Assembly: GCA_003640645.1 (NCBI GenBank)
Contig: QGHH01000036.1
Location: forward strand, 1 to 48,199
Direction: 5' to 3'
DNA from: Fredinandcohnia aciditolerans
GTDB lineage: Bacteria > Bacillota > Bacilli > Bacillales > Bacillaceae_L
Length of the DNA: 48,199 bases
Translations under genes and position numbers: made by a program
In this document: positions 24,911 through 33,472 of the stretch, piece after piece
Layout of the letters: each line of letters opens with the position of its first letter
Numbering within the stretch: the stretch's first letter is position 1
Notes under the pieces: model-generated
Databases searched by the model: none
Told to the model about the DNA's origin: nothing
Seen by the model: only the letters and a program-made list of their open reading frames with translations

Positions 24911-25690
24911 TTATTTTGTCACGATGGAAACTCCACCATCAACAATGATATTTTGACCTGTTACAAAGGAAGATTCTTTAGAAAATAACCAGGTTACCAC
25001 ATCTGCCGCTTCAGAGGAGGTCCCCATTCTTCCTAGGGCATTAAGGCTGTTGTACTTTTCTTCTAACCATTCTGATTGCTCTTCAGTCAAGTTTTCAAAT
25101 TTTCGTTCAATCATCGGAGTCCTGATTGCACCAGGTGTAATGGCATTAACTCGAATTCCTTTACTCCCATATTCTTGGGCGACTCCGCGGGTTAATGCCA
25201 GAATGCCACTTTTCCCAGCTGCATATGCTGTAGTGTATGCCGAACAAATCAAGGCATCCAGGGATGATGTATTAACGATTGAACCAACACCATTTTCAAT
25301 CATTGCTTGCAGCTCATACTTCATACACAACCAAACTCCTTTGATCGTAGAACCCATCATATGGTCGAAGTCTTCTTCACTTAATTCATGTGTCAGTGCA
25401 GGCGTACCTTCCGCATTTCCCGCATTATTAAATGCAAAGTCGATTCTTCCAAATGTGTTCACTGTTTCTTTTACCATCTGTTCTACTTCTATTCCTTTGC
25501 TTACATCGACTGATAGAAAAAGAACATGTGGACTAATCTGTTTCAGTTTTTCTAGGGCTGAGTTTCCGCGTTCCCTATTACGACCAACTATGACAACTTT
25601 TCCACTCTCACGAAGTAATCGTTCTGCTACGGCTAGTCCAATTCCAGAAGTTCCCCCGGTTATAAGCGCCACTTGATTTTTAAATTTCAC
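24911..25690 (-). CDS. SDR family oxidoreductase
   Basis: A 259-residue classical short-chain dehydrogenase. Cofactor motif TGGTSGIG near residue 11, NNAG near residue 90, catalytic Ser in NTSSLDA and YAAGKSG as the YxxxK motif. It ends with the family-typical GQNIIVDGG. The GTG at 25690 is used because AAGGGG lies 8 nt upstream; the GTG at 25699 overlaps that site. It resembles glucose-1-dehydrogenase and 3-oxoacyl reductase types, so the substrate is not predictable. It lies alone on its strand, 131 bp from the HAD gene. Confidence 0.88.
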   Translation of the reverse strand: MKFKNQVALITGGTSGIGLAVAERLLRESGKVVIVGRNRERGNSALEKLKQISPHVLFLSVDVSKGIEVEQMVKETVNTFGRIDFAFNNAGNAEGTPALTHELSEEDFDHMMGSTIKGVWLCMKYELQAMIENGVGSIVNTSSLDALICSAYTTAYAAGKSGILALTRGVAQEYGSKGIRVNAITPGAIRTPMIERKFENLTEEQSEWLEEKYNSLNALGRMGTSSEAADVVTWLFSKESSFVTGQNIIVDGGVSIVTK

Positions 25691-25821
25691 ACCATCCACC
25701 CCTTGTGGTTAGAATTATCTAAATTTTACCACAAAGGGAACCTTAACAAGAAACTTTAATTACTGGACTGCACATAAAAGCTAAAAACCTACATAGGAAC
25801 CAGGATGACAATCGCTGATTC

Positions 25822-26538
25822 CTACCATAAATAAGCCTTTTTCGTAAATAATTCTAATAACTCCATGGCACTATGTACTTCTTTATCTGGTTTATAGGTA
25901 GCATTAGTCGGTAAAGCTTTCTTACGATGATTCATCCAGATCGCTTGCCAGCCTGCTTGTTTTGCTCCGATAATATCTTTTTCAAAATTATCCCCAATAT
26001 ACACGGTTTTGGTTTGGTCAAGGTCTAGTTTCTTTTCAATAAAATCAAATACTTCTCTTTTCGGTTTTGCATGACCAATTGTACCTGATATAAACGTCAT
26101 CTCTGCCGGAATCCATCGACTAAGGCTGAGTTGTTTAATTTTCATTGCTTGATGTTTTTCTTCACCATTTGTAAGAATTCCCAGCTGTTTTCCTTCTTTG
26201 TAGAGCACATTTAGCAGTTCCTCGACTTCGGGAAACAAGATAATGTTTTTTTGTTCGGTCACATACGTTTCATGAAAAATAGCTGCTTCTTCTGTATCTA
26301 TTGGGATGTTAAAGTCCTTACAGGCAGCCATGATTCGTCCGGTTTGCCATTCAAATTGGGATATTTCACCCGCTTCACTTTGATCAAATAATATCTCGCT
26401 ATACTTACGACTTGCAGTATATAATTGATCAATCTCCTCGTCTGAAAATGGCTCTTGAAAAAGCTTCCTCACCGTTCTATGAAAAGATTGTGCTTGATCA
26501 TATAGTGTATCATCGACATCAAAAATTATCGTATCCAT
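25822..26538 (-). CDS. HAD-superfamily hydrolase (YjjG/YfnB-like)
   Basis: A 238-residue haloacid dehalogenase-type phosphatase. Motif I is FDVDDT with nucleophile D7 and acid D9, motif II is ILTNG, motif III is the lysine in GHAKPKREVF, and motif IV is YIGDNFEKDI. A helical cap lies between motifs I and II (about residues 15-95), as in subfamily IA nucleotidases and phosphoglycolate-type phosphatases. ATG at 26538 is 9 nt from AGGAGG; a GTG two codons earlier is possible. It probably removes phosphate from a small metabolite such as a pyrimidine nucleotide. Confidence 0.87.
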   Translation of the reverse strand: MDTIIFDVDDTLYDQAQSFHRTVRKLFQEPFSDEEIDQLYTASRKYSEILFDQSEAGEISQFEWQTGRIMAACKDFNIPIDTEEAAIFHETYVTEQKNIILFPEVEELLNVLYKEGKQLGILTNGEEKHQAMKIKQLSLSRWIPAEMTFISGTIGHAKPKREVFDFIEKKLDLDQTKTVYIGDNFEKDIIGAKQAGWQAIWMNHRKKALPTNATYKPDKEVHSAMELLELFTKKAYLW

Positions 26539-26697
26539 TTTCACAGCCCTCCTTATATTATGATGATATCACTATTTATCAACTAGAGAAAACAGAGGGC
26601 CTCCTTCATCTAATCAAACAAATAAGCAACAGCACATACACAAGTAAGAATGAGGGATCAGAGCTATTCAGCCCTAATGCTAGTATCAGTTTTTTAT

Positions 26698-26892
26698 TCA
26701 TATCTTTTTATTATCGGTATATTCATCAATTGCTTTTGGAGCTACAAAGGTTACTGTTCCTAACAGTGCAGCACCTAAACTGTACGCCGTCCATAAAAGG
26801 AACTTTCTATCATCCTTGATGTCCTTTTCTTTTCTATCTAATTGTTTGTTTATTCTATCGAAAATTTCCTTTATTGTTCCCAATTTGTCCAT
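26698..26892 (-). CDS. Small membrane protein, possibly XhlA-like
   Basis: A 64-codon frame. The first half is highly charged and helical (IFDRINKQLDRKEKDIKDD); the second half has one membrane segment (WTAYSLGAALLGTVTFVAP) and a short charged tail. This layout is like XhlA/holin-associated proteins of phages and bacteriocin loci. No ribosome site precedes the ATG, and a strong terminator separates it from the bacteriocin operon just upstream, so its expression is uncertain. It could be an immunity or membrane-associated accessory protein; this is speculative. Confidence 0.45.
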   Translation of the reverse strand: MDKLGTIKEIFDRINKQLDRKEKDIKDDRKFLLWTAYSLGAALLGTVTFVAPKAIDEYTDNKKI

Positions 26893-26917
26893 TGTTTGAC
26901 GTTGAAATGTTGCTCTA

Positions 26918-26953
26918 TCAAAAAAAGCAAAGAAAATAGTTCTCTTTGCTTTT
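26918..26953 (-). terminator. Terminator of the bacteriocin operon
   Basis: Arms AAAGCAAAGA and TCTTTGCTTT with a 9-nt loop, followed by seven T on the minus strand, 15 bp beyond the dehydrogenase stop. Confidence 0.85.
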
Positions 26954-26968
26954 CTAAAGTGTTCTGCT

Positions 26969-28537
26969 TTAGCTACGTAAGCTACCCCTTAACCATGGTC
27001 GAGGTCGATAAGGACCGATTGGTATTTGGATTAAACTAGTTTTTTTATGTGAATCCATTTTGTAAATCTTATCACTCATATTCGCATTAAATCCTAGAAG
27101 TGGGTGTCCTCCCCATCCAATTGCTGTGGCCGCCAAAAGTAATCTCTGCACCAGCATACCAGCTTCCATTTGTTGAATCCGGTAACCTCTTAGACCTAGT
27201 GAAGTTTTTAAGTGATCTCTATCTCCTGCCACGTGAAAGCAGAGTGGGACTTGGGTCAAATTTACATTATCTGCAGACATTCCGTATTGAAGGTCAAGTC
27301 GATGGTCTCCAGGTTCTATCTGTTGTAACGAATGAGTAATGCTATCATAAGAATAAGCAGCATCCGGAATTCCCTCAACATTATGAAAACAGCCATACAG
27401 TGAGATACGGGACTCCTGCCCTTTTATTTCGTTGTCCAAATCATTTCGATATGCGAAGGAATCTGTTGCCTCTTGTAGTAAACTAGCCAGTTCCAGCTGA
27501 TTTACCTTTCCAATAATGAAATCCATGTCCGGTGAAAAACGCTTTTGCAAGACCGACGCAAGGTCGTAAGATAAACGATTCACCTGAGGAAGAGTTACTT
27601 TAGGACCCCGACAAAATATTCTTTTTTTGGGCTTAATTTTATAAATTGATTCCGTGGAGTCAATAAAAGACTCTTCATTAAGCTTTGTTAACATTGGGTA
27701 CTCTTGTACCCTCTGTGATCGTAAATAGTAATTATTATTAATTTCATTCAATTTACTAGCTAGTTCCACTGAATTGACGTTACCGTATCTGTCACTCTGA
27801 ATAATATTCCAGTTTGTTGGTTCTACAGTAAGTGGAATAACCGCATATATGCTTTCTTCTTTTTCGGATAGCCCGAGTAGATGGTTGATTGCCTTATCAA
27901 GAAATTGGAAGTATACCCCTGTCTCAAATCCAAACCGTTTTGCTACTTCGAGTAACTGTCCAATCAGAACTCCCGTATCCAACCCTTGTAAACGGAAGGA
28001 AAAGTTGTTGTATTTAAAGAAATTTTTCCAAAACATTGTTGATATAAAAACCGTACCAAAACATGTAGACAAATCAATGCGGTTACCAAGAGCTTGGTTG
28101 ATATAAAAATCGAAATTACCTTCTCGTAGTAATACTAATCGATGGTGTGCAACATCATAGTGGTATACCCCAAAAGGCAAATCCTCCAATTTTAGATAAA
28201 CGTATAATTCGTTTGGATATAAAGCTCCTCCGGAAGGGACATACCGTCTGTACGACTGCATTAGATCAACGTCTTGGTCCGTTGTGAAGACTGATTGGCT
28301 TATTTGACTAAGACCAAATACATACCACAGAAAATGCCCCATTCTGCTATGAGTAGGTTTACTGGGGACATCCTGCTCTTCTAGCTTCAACGGCACATCT
28401 AAAGTCATCGGAAAACTCTCCAAGTCACGGTATAATTTATATGTCAAAGGTGAATCATCCCAATCGACTACCTTATCTGGAGGGCTTACTTTATCAATGT
28501 CAAAATGTAAGTTGTACAGAAATTCATTCAGACTCAT
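26969..28537 (-). CDS. SagB-type dehydrogenase of the TOMM cluster
   Basis: FMN-dependent enzyme expected to oxidise thiazolines and oxazolines, formed by the cyclodehydratase, to aromatic thiazoles and oxazoles. 522 residues in two nitroreductase-like halves. The first (about 60-250) has RYVPSGGALYPNELYVYLKL and PFGVYHYD. The second (about 300-520) ends with LGLRGYRIQQMEAGMLVQRL and AIGWGGHPLLGFN. Duplicated SagB-type proteins are typical of heterocycloanthracin clusters. ATG follows AGGAGGTAGTAGG. It is the last gene of the operon, 20 bp after the YcaO gene, and a strong terminator follows. Confidence 0.9.
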   Translation of the reverse strand: MSLNEFLYNLHFDIDKVSPPDKVVDWDDSPLTYKLYRDLESFPMTLDVPLKLEEQDVPSKPTHSRMGHFLWYVFGLSQISQSVFTTDQDVDLMQSYRRYVPSGGALYPNELYVYLKLEDLPFGVYHYDVAHHRLVLLREGNFDFYINQALGNRIDLSTCFGTVFISTMFWKNFFKYNNFSFRLQGLDTGVLIGQLLEVAKRFGFETGVYFQFLDKAINHLLGLSEKEESIYAVIPLTVEPTNWNIIQSDRYGNVNSVELASKLNEINNNYYLRSQRVQEYPMLTKLNEESFIDSTESIYKIKPKKRIFCRGPKVTLPQVNRLSYDLASVLQKRFSPDMDFIIGKVNQLELASLLQEATDSFAYRNDLDNEIKGQESRISLYGCFHNVEGIPDAAYSYDSITHSLQQIEPGDHRLDLQYGMSADNVNLTQVPLCFHVAGDRDHLKTSLGLRGYRIQQMEAGMLVQRLLLAATAIGWGGHPLLGFNANMSDKIYKMDSHKKTSLIQIPIGPYRPRPWLRGSLRS

Positions 28538-28557
28538 CCTACTACCTCCTAGTCTAC

Positions 28558-30501
28558 TTATGGAAACGGGTGTGGATGTGGGTTAAGCTGTTCTAGTGTA
28601 AGAAGATGATTCTCATACCCTAGCTCCATTGGTACCTTCAATACCCTCTCAAGTCCCGTTATTCGAGTAAGATGGTGTCCAAATGTCATCGGTAACATTC
28701 CTGGTATTAATACTTTTACACAGTGAAGTCCATTTCGTAGGGTTTCCGATGTCGTTTGATCCACAACAACTACATCGAGTTTCAATCGACGAAACTCCTG
28801 GAGAATGTCTTTAAGATCTTTGGTAAGGTCTGAATGTGGTACCTTCAACTTGAATTCCTCGGCAAATGTTCGCAATGGACGACTTTCGTGCAGCAAAAAC
28901 TTTAGACGCTCTTCCGCTTCCGGCAATCCATAGAGCATGCCATGATCATCCATTTTCTGAACAAGGGAAGAATCATGCAACATATGCAGATACTCTCCCT
29001 TGTTCTCCTCAAATTTTTCGTCAAGCGTAAGCATCATACCGGACAGTTCATGAACTGCGCTTTTAGCAGCTCGAATCGGGTCGGGATGCGCTCCTGCTGC
29101 ACAAATAATATTTAATCCATCTTTCTTTCTGTTTTTTGCCAATGCCCATACGCTTGGAATTCCGTGCTCCATCGTCGAGTTGAACAAAAATATTTCATAT
29201 CCTGCAACTGCACGTATGCGATCAACCATTAACTCCAATTCCCTATCGTTAGAAGAATACGGGTCTAATTGGGGTATGGACATTTGCGCGTACCAGGTCA
29301 TCAAAAATGAATCACGTTCCACTACTTCCATTATTCCGTAGAAAATAGCCTCTTCTAAGCTTCCTCCTAATGCACATCCGTTTGAGGTTTCATAGACAAA
29401 GCCCTCCCCATCGCCTAAGCTGTAATAGGCAAGCAACTCTGGAACAAGAATCGGTCGATCTTGTAAAAGTGAATAGCCCCATACCCAATTCATTGGGCTA
29501 TCAGGATCAAACGGTTTAAACGGAAAACCCGGTTGAGAATATAATTCCGGTTCATGAATGCCTACTGTGAGAGGATTTAGTGCTTTTCCCTCTAAATTGC
29601 GGAAACTATCATGTACGACAGTTCTTTTGCCACGTGGAGCAAGACCACAGTACCGCTCCAAGCCTTCTAATATCGCAGTCAATTCACTTACTTTGTATGA
29701 ATGGGTCCGTCCGGCAACTCCCTCGTCACCTATCAGCAAAGGCAAATTAACACCTACATCTGCAAAAGGCGGCAAGAGGTCATACATTTTACCATTTAAA
29801 AAGCCAGTCTTAGGATCCAAATAGTCGTCTACTAAGAATGTTTCTAAGTCGTCTATAGAACGGCATCGATAACTGTCAAGGCTGGTCTTAGGACTTGGTT
29901 GAAGAGTAATTTTGGCACTATCTTCTGAATCTACGGGAAGTCCACCACACACTGAACAAAGTGGATTAGAAAGAAAGGAATGCCATGAACTTTTTAGAGT
30001 TTGCAAGTTCATTAATAGTAGTTTTCCTTCTGAATGAGGGATATTTCCATCTAGAATACGCTTGACCTCTCCAACTATCAAATATGCCATCTGCAAAAGC
30101 CCCGTGTTAGATGCCCAAACATCACGAGTAATTCCTCTCTGTTCCGCAAGGTGTTTCTGCATATCCTGCATTTCTATTCGGTCACGGCCAGCCATGAGGC
30201 GTCTCATGTCAGCGCATTGGGAACAACCTGTGGAACCTGGTCGAACCAACGGACCAACCACACCCTCTCCAAAGGAAACAAAACCTCGTAACCAGGGGAT
30301 TCCCTTAGGGCGTAATAACCCTTCTGCTTTTTGATGGATGGAGGGATTCCAGGCTTCATGCAATACTAAAACCAAATTAGTCTCTTCTGGTATTCCTGAG
30401 TTGATATCGGGATGACGAATTAACATGTAATGGGAGGCCAATTCTTCGGACACGTGATCAGCTAAAAAACCTTCTCCGATAATCACCACGATAGCATTCA
30501 T
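28558..30501 (-). CDS. YcaO-type cyclodehydratase of the TOMM cluster
   Basis: ATP-dependent enzyme that turns Cys, Ser and Thr of the precursor into azoline rings. About 647 residues. The N-terminal third resembles the E1-like docking domain and carries Cys pairs (GCSQCADMRR near 90, LCSVCGG near 180) that probably bind zinc. The YcaO domain covers about 250-647 and ends with the family's proline-rich terminus PHPFP, which reaches the active site. ATG at 30501 follows GGTGGAG and overlaps the preceding stop by 4 bp (ATGA), so the two partner proteins are translationally coupled. The arrangement fits the known split between a precursor-binding protein and a YcaO enzyme. Confidence 0.93.
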   Translation of the reverse strand: MNAIVVIIGEGFLADHVSEELASHYMLIRHPDINSGIPEETNLVLVLHEAWNPSIHQKAEGLLRPKGIPWLRGFVSFGEGVVGPLVRPGSTGCSQCADMRRLMAGRDRIEMQDMQKHLAEQRGITRDVWASNTGLLQMAYLIVGEVKRILDGNIPHSEGKLLLMNLQTLKSSWHSFLSNPLCSVCGGLPVDSEDSAKITLQPSPKTSLDSYRCRSIDDLETFLVDDYLDPKTGFLNGKMYDLLPPFADVGVNLPLLIGDEGVAGRTHSYKVSELTAILEGLERYCGLAPRGKRTVVHDSFRNLEGKALNPLTVGIHEPELYSQPGFPFKPFDPDSPMNWVWGYSLLQDRPILVPELLAYYSLGDGEGFVYETSNGCALGGSLEEAIFYGIMEVVERDSFLMTWYAQMSIPQLDPYSSNDRELELMVDRIRAVAGYEIFLFNSTMEHGIPSVWALAKNRKKDGLNIICAAGAHPDPIRAAKSAVHELSGMMLTLDEKFEENKGEYLHMLHDSSLVQKMDDHGMLYGLPEAEERLKFLLHESRPLRTFAEEFKLKVPHSDLTKDLKDILQEFRRLKLDVVVVDQTTSETLRNGLHCVKVLIPGMLPMTFGHHLTRITGLERVLKVPMELGYENHLLTLEQLNPHPHPFP

Positions 30502-32462
30502 GTGGACTCCACCTTTCTTAAAAGAACACCACACAGTTCAACTTGTTCCTTTTTCCAAAATGGTTCTATTTGAAGTTCAAATACCAATATTTGTTTGTTG
30601 TTACGTTCTAATACTTTTATAGCGGAATTCAAAATCTCGGCATGAAACATTCTTTCACAAGAAGGTATTTCAAGGCTGAGTGGGACAGTTTCCTCCAGCT
30701 GTACCGAAGAAACTTCCATTGCATGAGATGTTTGAAAATCCCCAATGTTTTCTGCCTTCATAATTGCGTGTTGTAATGCGTTTTCCAATGCCTTTGTGAT
30801 AGTCAATCCTATACCGCTATACCAGCGGTTATTAGTACCAATCCAAACAACAGGGAATCCAGAAACCTTCTCTCCTAAGCCGATAATCGGTGCACCATTC
30901 AACCTAGTCAATACCTGCATATAAAACTGACAGTGCTTATCTTTTAACGATTCCAATTCAACAAGTGATACAGTATGCTTCCGTTCTACATTTTTTTCAC
31001 TTAGTTCCTTAACCAAACACTTTTGCAATCCCCTGCATACACTTTCTGCTAACGTTTCCCCCATTCCTACACTGATAAATTCGTTTTTTTCTCTAATACT
31101 ACCATCTACTTCAAGTTGTGGAGGAGTTTTAAAGATATGATTAAACATTTGAGAAACATGGGCTTCAATCCCGATCAACCCTGCTTCCCTCCGAGCCTCC
31201 ACATGAGTCAAACCAGCACAGACAATCTCTGGCAACAGTTTAGCAGGCCCATCTGACAAAGGGTTTGCTGCCTGAACCCGACATAGTGATAAGGGAAGTT
31301 GCTTCAAATCCCCTTCTTCCCAAGTATGAAGAATTCCTGTTTCAGGTGATGTCACATGATTGAATAATAGAAACAATTTATCCACATCACCACCGCTAAC
31401 TCCTTCTTTGCTCCTTAAATCTAAATCGTGTATCCGTTTAGCTTCTGCAAATCCCGTCACAAAGGGGTGTGGGATGAAGGAATGCCAGTTCCCCTCCAAA
31501 GTATCTAGGTTAAGTAAAAAGAATTGATTATCCTCTTTTTCCATTTCGGTTCTTCTGGTAATCTCTTTGAACAATTCAAAGACGATTACATTTGCAAGCA
31601 TTGCTCCTGCTATTTCAGAGAAATTGGATAACGACTGATCGTTGTGAAGTGCAGATTCGTGAATGCGCCTCCATGCAGATTCCCAACACCCCTGAGAATT
31701 AGGACGTACTAGAGGACCAGCCATACCTATGTGTTCTAAACAAATAGAGGGGAGAAATCCCTTTTTTTCCTCCGTACAAATCTCATTAAGAGCCCGCAAT
31801 TCCTCAACATCACCCTCTTGTGACACATACAAAATGAATTGGAATTCTTGCACAATTTCCCGCCATGAACTCATCTCATCCTTTTGTGGGTTTAACTCAT
31901 TTACCATTACCTCTGGGTCGGTTTGACGTGCATGTACAACGTGTTCTGACAACCTCTTTCTATTAGTAGATACTTGATCGGTAATAAATACATGGAACTT
32001 TGGTAATCCGGATTCGAGTAATGCAGATACCAAAGATACTAAGAATGGGCCAGCTCCAACCACCAAAACTTTTGACTGTCGATAAAGTTCAAAGCGGTAA
32101 GCACCTGAATCTCCGAAATTTTCTAAGAATTCAATTTGAGATGCAAACTTCTTAGTAACATGAGATTGCAATTGATGCGGTAAATCTTGACTAACATCCT
32201 GAACAAATCCGTTACGATACAGTGCTTCCGCAATTTCATATACCCGCTCACGGTATGGACCGGGTAATCCTTCTGTTATATTCCCTAACGTGTACTCTCC
32301 ATTGAACATCGGTATTAGTTTTTGAACCCACTTATCAATCGTATTTCCTTTCATACTGAACGAACTTGTATTATTCCGAAAATATACTCCGTTGTTTGAA
32401 ACAGGGAGAAAAAACGTGTCTCTTTTTACTTTGAGACGCATAGAAGGGGTTAATTTTGTCAT
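30498..32462 (-). CDS. TOMM precursor-binding/maturation protein (E1/ThiF-like)
   Basis: A 654-residue protein matching the putative thiazole-containing bacteriocin maturation proteins of bacilli. Residues about 1-95 form a winged-helix-like region expected to bind the leader peptide. Residues about 125-300 have a Rossmann E1-like fold (KVLVVGAGPFLVSLVSALLE; MAGPLVRPNSQGCWESAWRR). The C-terminal part is less conserved. It probably presents the precursor to the YcaO enzyme and activates it. ATG follows AAAGGAGGAGCG. It lies 174 bp downstream of the precursor gene, with a hairpin between them, and overlaps the YcaO gene by 4 bp. Confidence 0.88.
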   Translation of the reverse strand: MTKLTPSMRLKVKRDTFFLPVSNNGVYFRNNTSSFSMKGNTIDKWVQKLIPMFNGEYTLGNITEGLPGPYRERVYEIAEALYRNGFVQDVSQDLPHQLQSHVTKKFASQIEFLENFGDSGAYRFELYRQSKVLVVGAGPFLVSLVSALLESGLPKFHVFITDQVSTNRKRLSEHVVHARQTDPEVMVNELNPQKDEMSSWREIVQEFQFILYVSQEGDVEELRALNEICTEEKKGFLPSICLEHIGMAGPLVRPNSQGCWESAWRRIHESALHNDQSLSNFSEIAGAMLANVIVFELFKEITRRTEMEKEDNQFFLLNLDTLEGNWHSFIPHPFVTGFAEAKRIHDLDLRSKEGVSGGDVDKLFLLFNHVTSPETGILHTWEEGDLKQLPLSLCRVQAANPLSDGPAKLLPEIVCAGLTHVEARREAGLIGIEAHVSQMFNHIFKTPPQLEVDGSIREKNEFISVGMGETLAESVCRGLQKCLVKELSEKNVERKHTVSLVELESLKDKHCQFYMQVLTRLNGAPIIGLGEKVSGFPVVWIGTNNRWYSGIGLTITKALENALQHAIMKAENIGDFQTSHAMEVSSVQLEETVPLSLEIPSCERMFHAEILNSAIKVLERNNKQILVFELQIEPFWKKEQVELCGVLLRKVEST

Positions 32463-32566
32463 TTCGCTCCTCCTTTACAAAATATCCAACTAAGGTTTCT
32501 ATACCATCACAGTCACTATAATCCTATGTACAGAAATTTGTCTTATATGTCTAATCTTAGAGAGAA

Positions 32567-32593
32567 AGCCCCTAAAGCAATTTTTTAGGGGCT
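32567..32593 (-). terminator. Hairpin between precursor and enzyme genes
   Basis: Perfect 10-bp arms AGCCCCTAAA and TTTAGGGGCT with a 7-nt loop; the minus-strand tail is TTTCTCTC, an imperfect U tract. Its place after the precursor and before the enzymes suggests a partial terminator that keeps precursor mRNA more abundant than enzyme mRNA. Confidence 0.7.
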
Positions 32594-32635
32594 GCCTTTT
32601 TAATAGGCTAGATTAGTTTAATAATTAAATTCGAA

Positions 32636-32950
32636 TTAATAACCTCCACAACGGTGTCCGCCTCCACAGCGTCCTCCGCCTCCACAACGGTGTCCACCGC
32701 CACAGCGTCCACCACAATTAGAGCAACTAAAGCAACTAAAGCAACGGAAACAATTAAAGCAATTAAAGCAATTAAAGCATCGAAAACAACTAAAGCAACT
32801 TGAACATCGTCCAAATGTACCGAATCCGCCAATTCCACCTATTTGACGGGCAGATTCCTCATAATACTGATTTGGGTCCCAAGGAACTGCTTCGCTCGAA
32901 TGGAAATCTCCAATGTTCAACATTTGAAGTTCATTTTGAAAATTGTTCAC
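32636..32950 (-). CDS. Heterocycloanthracin/sonorensin-type TOMM precursor peptide
   Basis: Ribosomal precursor of a Cys-derived thiazole bacteriocin. GTG at 32950 lies 8 nt from CGGAGG; the ATG two codons earlier is too close. 104 residues. Leader about 1-36 (MNNFQNELQMLNIGDFHSSE, then AVPWDPNQYYEESARQ), a Gly-rich junction IGGIGGFGTFGR, then the core. Eleven cysteines stand at every third residue (49 to 79), mostly in C-F-N or C-F-S/R units. The tail has four more at 83, 89, 95 and 101 in Gly/His/Arg repeats ending GGY. That makes 15 Cys and several Ser as ring candidates. Leader and core type match the heterocycloanthracin family; the tail is unusual. Confidence 0.93.
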   Translation of the reverse strand: MNNFQNELQMLNIGDFHSSEAVPWDPNQYYEESARQIGGIGGFGTFGRCSSCFSCFRCFNCFNCFNCFRCFSCFSCSNCGGRCGGGHRCGGGGRCGGGHRCGGY

Positions 32951-33414
32951 GAACATTACCTCCGATTATTCATTTAATAAGGGGTGAAAGTACTTTAAAA
33001 GAAAATAGAACGAACAAAATAGTAAAGTAATATGATTAAGTTATATTGGAAATAATTCTAAGTCTTTCCCCAACAAACTATGAACGATTAATGGGTATTG
33101 TGCCTGATTCTAATGCCTATTTTTAATTGAAAACAGTTAAGACTATGAATTTACTAAATAGAAAAGCTTATAGACTAGCTTGTCCATGCAACATGACTTT
33201 ATTTTTGACCAAGATAAATTCCTCTTATCCACCATCACGCTTTATCTAATAAACTATTTTTAGAATTTTTTCGTCCTTCAAAAACATGTTAAATTGTCTA
33301 AAAAGAGTTAAATAACAAAAGGTTATTTCATTTATATAAGTAGATAGGAACGTATGATCTATTTCTTTGCTATAAAGACCAACGTCATATTCATAACAGT
33401 CATTTTTATGAATT

Positions 33415-33451
33415 AAAAAGCCAACGTCATTTTAATGACGTTGGCTTTTTT
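33415..33451 (-). terminator. Terminator after the GH28 gene
   Basis: Arms AAAAAGCCAACGTCATT and AATGACGTTGGCTTTTT with a 2-3 nt loop and T runs on both sides. A partial copy of the left arm (GACCAACGTCAT) lies at 33378-33389. The remainder of 32957-33414 holds the upstream region of the precursor gene and no recognisable gene. Confidence 0.85.
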
Positions 33452-33472
33452 ACACTTCTTTGGATTTATAGA

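Noticed and set aside
26412-26819. Plus-strand open frame of 135 codons opposite the HAD gene start and the small membrane ORF.
   Set aside because: No ribosome site and no family resemblance, and it overlaps well-supported minus-strand coding sequence.
32640-32830. Short tandem DNA repeats resembling a CRISPR or satellite array.
   Set aside because: The units are 9 bp (three codons) and encode the regular C-F-x rhythm of the bacteriocin precursor; there are no spacers.
32608-32838. Overlapping minus-strand frame rich in Val, Ala and Asp across the precursor gene.
   Set aside because: A shadow frame created by the repetitive precursor codons; it has no ribosome site.
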